This document shows, piece after piece, positions 6,306-9,542 of a DNA stretch of 9,542 nucleotides. Under the pieces are notes generated by a model that was not told the DNA's origin, did no database searches, and saw only the letters and a program-made list of their open reading frames with translations. The translations under genes and the position numbers were made by a program. The DNA lies in contig NVSO02000012.1 of assembly GCA_002401305.2 (NCBI GenBank), positions 1-9,542 of the forward strand, read 5' to 3'. The first letter of the stretch is position 1, and each line of letters opens with the position of its first letter. This stretch comes from Rhodobiaceae bacterium. GTDB lineage: Bacteria > Pseudomonadota > Alphaproteobacteria > Parvibaculales > Parvibaculaceae.

Positions 6306-7099
6306 GGCGCAACTTCGAGCTCAGTTTTCGCCACCAATGCCAGCAAATCCTCGATCGTATGCATAAGACGCGCAATATCGTCCGGCTCTGAGAGGCGGTG
6401 GTCTCCCACTTTGTTTAACTGCAGGGTCACATCGTCACTCGCCAACGCATTCAGCGTACGCACCGCATGTTCCCACGGCACATCTTGGTCTTGCATGCCT
6501 TGTAAAATACGCACAGGGCAGTGCAGCGGGATCGGTTTGTTCAAGAGCAAATGGTTGCGACCGTCCTCAATCAGCTTGAGGGTAATCTCATAGGGCTCAT
6601 CATACTCAGATGGTTGGCTATAAAGACCGTCTTCAAGAAGCGTCTTCTTGATGTCCTCATCAAAGCCCGCCCACATCAAATCCTCGGTAAAATCGGGGGC
6701 AGGGGCAATCAAGACAATGCCTTTCACCTGTTCAGGGCGCGCAAGAGCAACCAGCAAAGCAATCCAAGCTCCCATGCTCGAGCCGATGAGGATTTGGGGG
6801 CCTTTGGTCAGCCGCTCCATCATCAGCAGCGCATCATCTTTCCAGCGCCCAATGGTGCCTTCCCGAAAACTTCCCTGCGAGGCGCCGTGAGCGAAATAAT
6901 CAAATCGCAAAAAGGAGTGATTCGTTTCTTGTGCCCATTGCGCCAGCGCACTCGCCTTTGTGCCCGTCATATCGGATTTAAAGCCACCCAGCCAAATGAT
7001 CCCAGGTGATTCGGCCGGAATGTCTTGTTTTACAATGTCATACGCCAATTGCGCGCCGTCATTGGCTTCCAGAAATTGCACGGTAAGGGTGTTTTTCAT
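6302..7099 (-). CDS. Alpha/beta hydrolase, ABHD10-like (serine thioesterase/esterase family)
   Basis: This 265-residue cytosolic alpha/beta hydrolase has a complete catalytic triad: Ser108 in GSSMG (106-110), Asp206 in GMQDQDVPW, and His234 in GDHRLSEPDD. The N-terminal half resembles mitochondrial ABHD10: GGFKSDMTGTKASAL (38-52), FLRFDYFAHGASQG (63-76) and GRWKDDAL (84-91) match that family's remembered pattern of GTKA, RFDY and GKWRKD. ABHD10 is an acyl-protein thioesterase and acyl-glucuronide esterase, so a small acyl-ester or thioester substrate is possible, though this is an inference from family. There is no signal peptide. The ATG at 7099 has only a weak upstream site, and the gene diverges from the glycosyltransferase. 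Length is normal for the core fold. Confidence 0.87.
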   Translation of the reverse strand: MKNTLTVQFLEANDGAQLAYDIVKQDIPAESPGIIWLGGFKSDMTGTKASALAQWAQETNHSFLRFDYFAHGASQGSFREGTIGRWKDDALLMMERLTKGPQILIGSSMGAWIALLVALARPEQVKGIVLIAPAPDFTEDLMWAGFDEDIKKTLLEDGLYSQPSEYDEPYEITLKLIEDGRNHLLLNKPIPLHCPVRILQGMQDQDVPWEHAVRTLNALASDDVTLQLNKVGDHRLSEPDDIARLMHTIEDLLALVAKTELEVAP

Positions 7100-7211
7100 T
7101 GTAAATGCTCGTTAAACGTTTATAAATAAGATAAAATGCATAATGTACTTAAGGAAAGTGATTGTCTTCACCTTGGGCGATGGCCCATATAAACGAGGAT
7201 AAAGCAGGAAG
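7100..7211. promoter_or_regulatory. AT-rich divergent promoter region, hydrolase / glycosyltransferase
   Basis: The 112-base gap is noticeably AT-rich at 7110-7150, unlike the coding DNA around it. For the rightward gene, TTGTCT (7162-7167) and CATATA (7186-7191) could form a sigma70-type promoter with an 18-base spacer. The weak site GAGGA (7195-7199) and AGGA (7206-7209) precede the glycosyltransferase ATG at 7212 at non-ideal spacings. No clear leftward promoter was identified. Confidence 0.3.
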
Positions 7212-8414
7212 ATGAGCCAAGCCCTAATGATTGAGCCCGTGAGCGTACAACCTTTTAATGGCCTAGCCGCCCCAACAGTGCTTCAAGTGATTCCAGAATT
7301 GGAAACTGGAGGTGCTGAGCGCACAACTGTGGACATTGCAAAAGCCGTCATTGATACCGGTGGGCGCTCCATTGTTGTGAGTTACGGGGGACGCCTATTA
7401 GACGAATTGGAAGGGGTCGGGGCAACACATATTACACTGCCCGTACATTCCAAAAATCCCCTCATCATGTGGGCCAACATTGGTAGGCTCTCAAAGATTA
7501 TTCGGGAAAATGATGTCACCATCGTGCATGCCCGTTCTCGTGCCCCCGCGTGGAGCGCTTTGGCAGCGGCGCGCCGGTGCAATGTGCACTTTGTCACGAC
7601 CTATCATGGCAAAGTACATGACGGGCCTAATCTGAAGGTCTTCTATAATTCTGTCATGACGCGCGGCGATGCGGTGATTTCCAATTCGGAATTCACCACA
7701 GAACGCATTATGCAATTCCATAAGCCTACGTCGCCCGTCTATACCATTCAACGCGGCAGCGACCTTGAGCGCTTCAACCCGCAAAATTTGGCCCCCGGTG
7801 CAGCAGAAGCACTGCGCGCTAAATGGGGTGTGCCCTCCGATGTGCCTTGTTTCATGTTGCCGGCTCGGTTGACCCGGTGGAAAGGTCATTTTGTTGCCCT
7901 TCATGCCCTCCAGCGTATTGCGCAGGAAACACCAGCCCATCTCGTGTTGGTAGGTGATCCCCAGGGGCGCGATGCTTATCTGATGGAGCTCGAAGCCGGG
8001 ATCAAACAGGCAGGCCTAAAAGGCCGCGTGCATCTGGTCGGTCATTGTGATGACATGCCGACAGCCTATGCCGCCGCTGATGTCATTTTGGCCCCTTCTA
8101 TTGAGCCAGAACCTTTTGGGCGCACGCCTATTGAAGCAGCAGCCATGGGGCGTCTGGTGATTGTCTCCAATCACGGCGGAGCGTGTGAAACAGTTTTGAC
8201 GGATTATGAAAGTCCTGGCCAAGCAACGGGGTGGCGGGTGACCCCTGGCATAATTCGTGAAGTTGCCGAAGCCATGCGTGCAGCCCTTGCCCTTTCTGTA
8301 CCAGAGCGTGATGCGATGGGCAGGCGGGCGCGTAACCGTGTAATGTCCCAGTTCTCTTTATCGGCGATGTGTGATGCTACTTTACAAGTCTATTCTGACC
8401 TCCTCCGAGGTTAA
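7212..8414 (+). CDS. Glycosyltransferase family 4 (GT-B fold, retaining)
   Basis: This 400-residue GT-B glycosyltransferase would transfer a sugar from a nucleotide-sugar donor, most likely during lipopolysaccharide or other envelope glycan assembly at the cytoplasmic face of the membrane. Seen: the N-terminal acceptor-domain motif VIPELETGGAERTTVD (26-41), VHARSRAPAWSAL (105-117), YHGKVHDG (131-138), the interdomain SNSEFTTE (157-164), and the C-terminal GT4 domain with PARLTRWKGH (Arg219, Lys224) for donor phosphates and the E-x7-E motif EPFGRTPIE (Glu300, Glu308). No transmembrane segment is visible. Donor and acceptor cannot be read from the sequence. Just downstream lies a short GT9-like gene, suggesting a two-gene glycan locus that has partly decayed. 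The ATG at 7227 is an alternative start, as the ribosome binding site is poorly placed for 7212. Confidence 0.92.
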   Translation: MSQALMIEPVSVQPFNGLAAPTVLQVIPELETGGAERTTVDIAKAVIDTGGRSIVVSYGGRLLDELEGVGATHITLPVHSKNPLIMWANIGRLSKIIRENDVTIVHARSRAPAWSALAAARRCNVHFVTTYHGKVHDGPNLKVFYNSVMTRGDAVISNSEFTTERIMQFHKPTSPVYTIQRGSDLERFNPQNLAPGAAEALRAKWGVPSDVPCFMLPARLTRWKGHFVALHALQRIAQETPAHLVLVGDPQGRDAYLMELEAGIKQAGLKGRVHLVGHCDDMPTAYAAADVILAPSIEPEPFGRTPIEAAAMGRLVIVSNHGGACETVLTDYESPGQATGWRVTPGIIREVAEAMRAALALSVPERDAMGRRARNRVMSQFSLSAMCDATLQVYSDLLRG

Positions 8415-8439
8415 GACCCGCAGGTTATTCCCCTTGTGT

Positions 8440-8922
8440 ATGCCGGGGAGCCGCAAAAAGGTCGGTCAGCTTAATGTGCTGGCGCAAACCGCAGCGCCTG
8501 AGCTCTTGTTGGATGCAGGTGCCCTGCAATCAATGACATCAGGTGTGAAGCACCCGGCCACGCAGCCTCGGATTTTGCTTATTTGTTTGAAGCCAAGCTA
8601 TTCAGCGCAGGCCAAAGCACTGATTGAGCAAGCGATGGCACAGATCGTTGAAAGCGCGCCAGATGCCGAAGTGGTTGTTTTAACCGCGGGTCATACGCCC
8701 TTCATTTCAGGCCATCAGGTCGAATTATGGCCGGACGGACACCTGCGGGGCCTGGGCAACTGGTTGACCGTTGCCCGCCGCATTGCCTGGGCTCAATTCG
8801 ATTCTATCTACGACTTGACCCCCTGCTTTCGGTCCAAATGTCTTCATTTGACGGTAAAACCGTGTCCGCCGTGGCACAATTCGTCGATTAACCAGTCACA
8901 AACCCTTGATTCCTTGACTTAG
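8440..8922 (+). CDS. Truncated/degenerate GT9 (heptosyltransferase-like) protein, possible pseudogene
   Basis: This 160-residue product resembles only the N-terminal domain of glycosyltransferase family 9. Family-like stretches are PRILLICLKPSYSAQAKAL, then ESAPDAEVVVLTAG, then LWPDGHLRGLGNWLTVARRI and FDSIYDLTPCFRSKCLHL, followed by PPWHNSS where GT9 proteins typically have a PxWSG segment. Normal GT9 enzymes are roughly 300-350 residues and start with a (K/R)LGALGD-type motif carrying the catalytic Asp; here that place reads CLKPSYSAQ, with no Asp, and the C-terminal donor domain is missing. The frame is open back to an ATG at 8371 inside the GT4 gene; I prefer the ATG at 8440, but 8533 is also possible and none has a strong ribosome binding site. 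It may be a decayed gene or a non-catalytic GT9-derived protein. Confidence 0.55.
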   Translation: MPGSRKKVGQLNVLAQTAAPELLLDAGALQSMTSGVKHPATQPRILLICLKPSYSAQAKALIEQAMAQIVESAPDAEVVVLTAGHTPFISGHQVELWPDGHLRGLGNWLTVARRIAWAQFDSIYDLTPCFRSKCLHLTVKPCPPWHNSSINQSQTLDSLT

Positions 8923-8941
8923 CGCGACAACCTTTTAAATG
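8914..8941 (+). promoter_or_regulatory. Candidate sigma70 promoter for infC
   Basis: TTGACT (8914-8919) matches five of six consensus -35 bases. TTAAAT (8935-8940) or TAAATG (8936-8941) lies 15-16 bases downstream as a possible -10. The promoter overlaps the last codons of the GT9-like gene and would give a leader of roughly 170 nt before infC. This is assigned by eye from consensus only. Confidence 0.45.
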
Positions 8942-8956
8942 TAGCAGTGAATTTAA

Positions 8957-9045
8957 CGGGGCCGCCCGAACAGGATCCGGTGGTGAAGCTTAGCTTTACT
9001 AAGGTTGGATATTTCGTCATGCCGACGAACCACCTTGTGATCACA
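8957..9045 (+). promoter_or_regulatory. Structured 5' leader of infC with several hairpins
   Basis: The untranslated stretch before infC contains several inverted repeats. A short GC stem CGGG-gccg-CCCG lies at 8957-8968. CTTAG (8989-8993) pairs with CTAAG (8999-9003). A longer hairpin has AAGGTTGG (9001-9008) facing CCACCTT (9030-9036), and TTCGTC (9013-9018) facing GACGAA (9024-9029) around the loop ATGCC. The perfect palindrome TGTGATCACA follows (9036-9045). The second and third structures share bases 9001-9003, so they cannot both form fully. No U-tract follows the long stem, so a simple terminator is unlikely. A regulatory role is inference. Confidence 0.4.
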
Positions 9046-9082
9046 GTAGCCAATGATCGTCGATGATCGTGCTATTTCGTCA
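9010..9082 (+). repeat. Short direct repeats in the infC leader
   Basis: The decamer TATTTCGTCA occurs at 9010-9019 and again at 9073-9082. Between them, ATGATCGT occurs twice, at 9053-9060 and 9063-9070, within a near-perfect 10-base tandem (CAATGATCGT, CGATGATCGT). Each decamer carries TTCGTC, so either copy could pair with GACGAA at 9024-9029. The function is unknown and chance duplication is possible. Confidence 0.4.
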
Positions 9083-9110
9083 AATGTTTGGACCCTAGGA
9101 GCAAACCGCA

Positions 9111-9123
9111 GGAGGTTTACATA
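9111..9123 (+). promoter_or_regulatory. infC: Shine-Dalgarno and non-canonical ATA start of infC
   Basis: GGAGG at 9111-9115 (AGGAGG including 9110) lies five bases before ATA at 9121-9123, the ideal spacing. The codons after ATA read [18 protein letters not shown], matching the family N-terminus. The nearest in-frame ATG, at 9136, is 20 bases from the Shine-Dalgarno and would discard the first five residues. The in-frame TTG at 9088 has no ribosome binding site. E. coli infC is known to start with a rare AUU, which underlies its autoregulation by IF3. Confidence 0.7.
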
Positions 9124-9542
9124 GCTCGCAAGCCAATGCAGGCGCAGCCCACCCGAGAGGGTCCGCGCGTAAATGATCAAATCCGTGTGCCAAATGTCAT
9201 GTTAATCGATGACGAAGGCGAGAACCGTGGTGTCATGTCGACCGCTGAAGCGATTGAAATGGCAGCAGAGCAAGGGCTCGACCTCGTCGAAGTGTCGCCC
9301 AATGCGTCACCACCCGTGTGCAAATTTCTCGACTATGGCAAGTACAAGTTTCAGGCGCAGAAAAAAGCAGCTGAAGCCCGTCGGAAACAGAAAACGGTCG
9401 AAGTTAAAGAAATCAAGATGCGTCCCAATATCGACACTCATGATTATGAAGTGAAGATGCGGAACATGCGTCGGTTCTTTGATGCCGGTGACAAGGTGAA
9501 AGTGACCTTGCGTTTCCGTGGTCGTGAAATGGCCCACCAAAA
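9121..9542 (+). CDS. infC: Translation initiation factor IF-3 (partial, runs off the right edge)
   Basis: IF3 binds the 30S subunit, keeps it free of 50S, and checks start-codon and initiator-tRNA pairing. About 140 residues are visible. They cover the short N-terminal tail, the N-domain ([19 protein letters not shown] at about 17-35, [25 protein letters not shown]), the basic linker helix ([12 protein letters not shown]), and the start of the C-domain ([18 protein letters not shown], then [15 protein letters not shown]). The remaining C-terminal 35-40 residues lie outside the window. The start is taken as the ATA at 9121 on the strength of the adjacent Shine-Dalgarno and the conserved residues that follow. 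thrS, which precedes infC in E. coli, is not upstream here; infC seems to have its own promoter. The frame is open upstream to a TGA at 9064-9066. Confidence 0.96.
   Translation, partial: MARKPMQAQPTREGPRVNDQIRVPNVMLIDDEGENRGVMSTAEAIEMAAEQGLDLVEVSPNASPPVCKFLDYGKYKFQAQKKAAEARRKQKTVEVKEIKMRPNIDTHDYEVKMRNMRRFFDAGDKVKVTLRFRGREMAHQ

Noticed and set aside
6521..7009. 162-codon + strand frame opposite the hydrolase gene
   Set aside because: Antisense shadow of an intact catalytic hydrolase gene; composition is atypical and no start signal is visible.
9036..9045. TGTGATCACA palindrome as a CRP/FNR-type operator
   Set aside because: CRP-type sites need about six bases between the TGTGA and TCACA halves; here the halves abut. 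Kept only as part of the leader structure.
8953..9180. 75-codon - strand frame across the infC leader
   Set aside because: It overlaps the infC start and leader hairpins, has no clear ribosome binding site, and shows no recognisable domain.
1..9542. A new defence, mobile or biosynthetic system spanning the window
   Set aside because: All long genes belong to common housekeeping or envelope families; no integrase, transposase, toxin-antitoxin pair, nuclease or repeat array was seen.

Overview
The window looks like an ordinary chromosomal segment of an alphaproteobacterium of moderate G+C. The main reasons are a GST-fold protein with the C-terminal signature of the Caulobacter division factor FzlA, a copper-type MerR regulator (CueR/HmrR), an NDUFA9-like epimerase next to uppP, and an IF3 of alphaproteobacterial type. 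I cannot name the order or genus. I found no tRNA, rRNA, CRISPR array, insertion sequence, phage or defence genes, and no convincing new multi-gene system.

Left part (1-3300): an NAD(P)-binding NDUFA9-like protein (+) converges on the undecaprenyl-diphosphate phosphatase uppP (-), with a long folded terminator-like element between them. uppP diverges from a copper-responsive cueR-type regulator (+). The FzlA-like gene follows and is tightly linked to queG.

Middle part (3296-6305): queG (tRNA epoxyqueuosine reductase) has no stop codon where the family normally ends. Its frame runs on for about 126 codons antisense to a convergent gene for an exported TPR protein. That gene diverges from an SDR/YeeZ-like NAD(P)-binding protein, which overlaps the stop of an ABHD10-like alpha/beta hydrolase tail to tail by 4 bp.

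Right part (7100-9542): across a divergent AT-rich intergenic stretch lies a GT4 glycosyltransferase. It is followed by a short GT9 (heptosyltransferase-like) gene that keeps only an N-terminal-type domain and has lost the usual catalytic Asp motif. infC (IF3) then runs off the right edge. It has its own candidate promoter, a structured leader of about 170 nt, and what looks like a non-canonical ATA start directly behind a consensus Shine-Dalgarno.

Functionally, uppP, the FzlA-like protein and the glycosyltransferases concern envelope growth and division, while queG and infC concern translation. The most useful points to follow up are the antisense tail of queG, the ATA start and leader of infC, the degenerate GT9 fragment, and the interlocking inverted repeats after the first gene.
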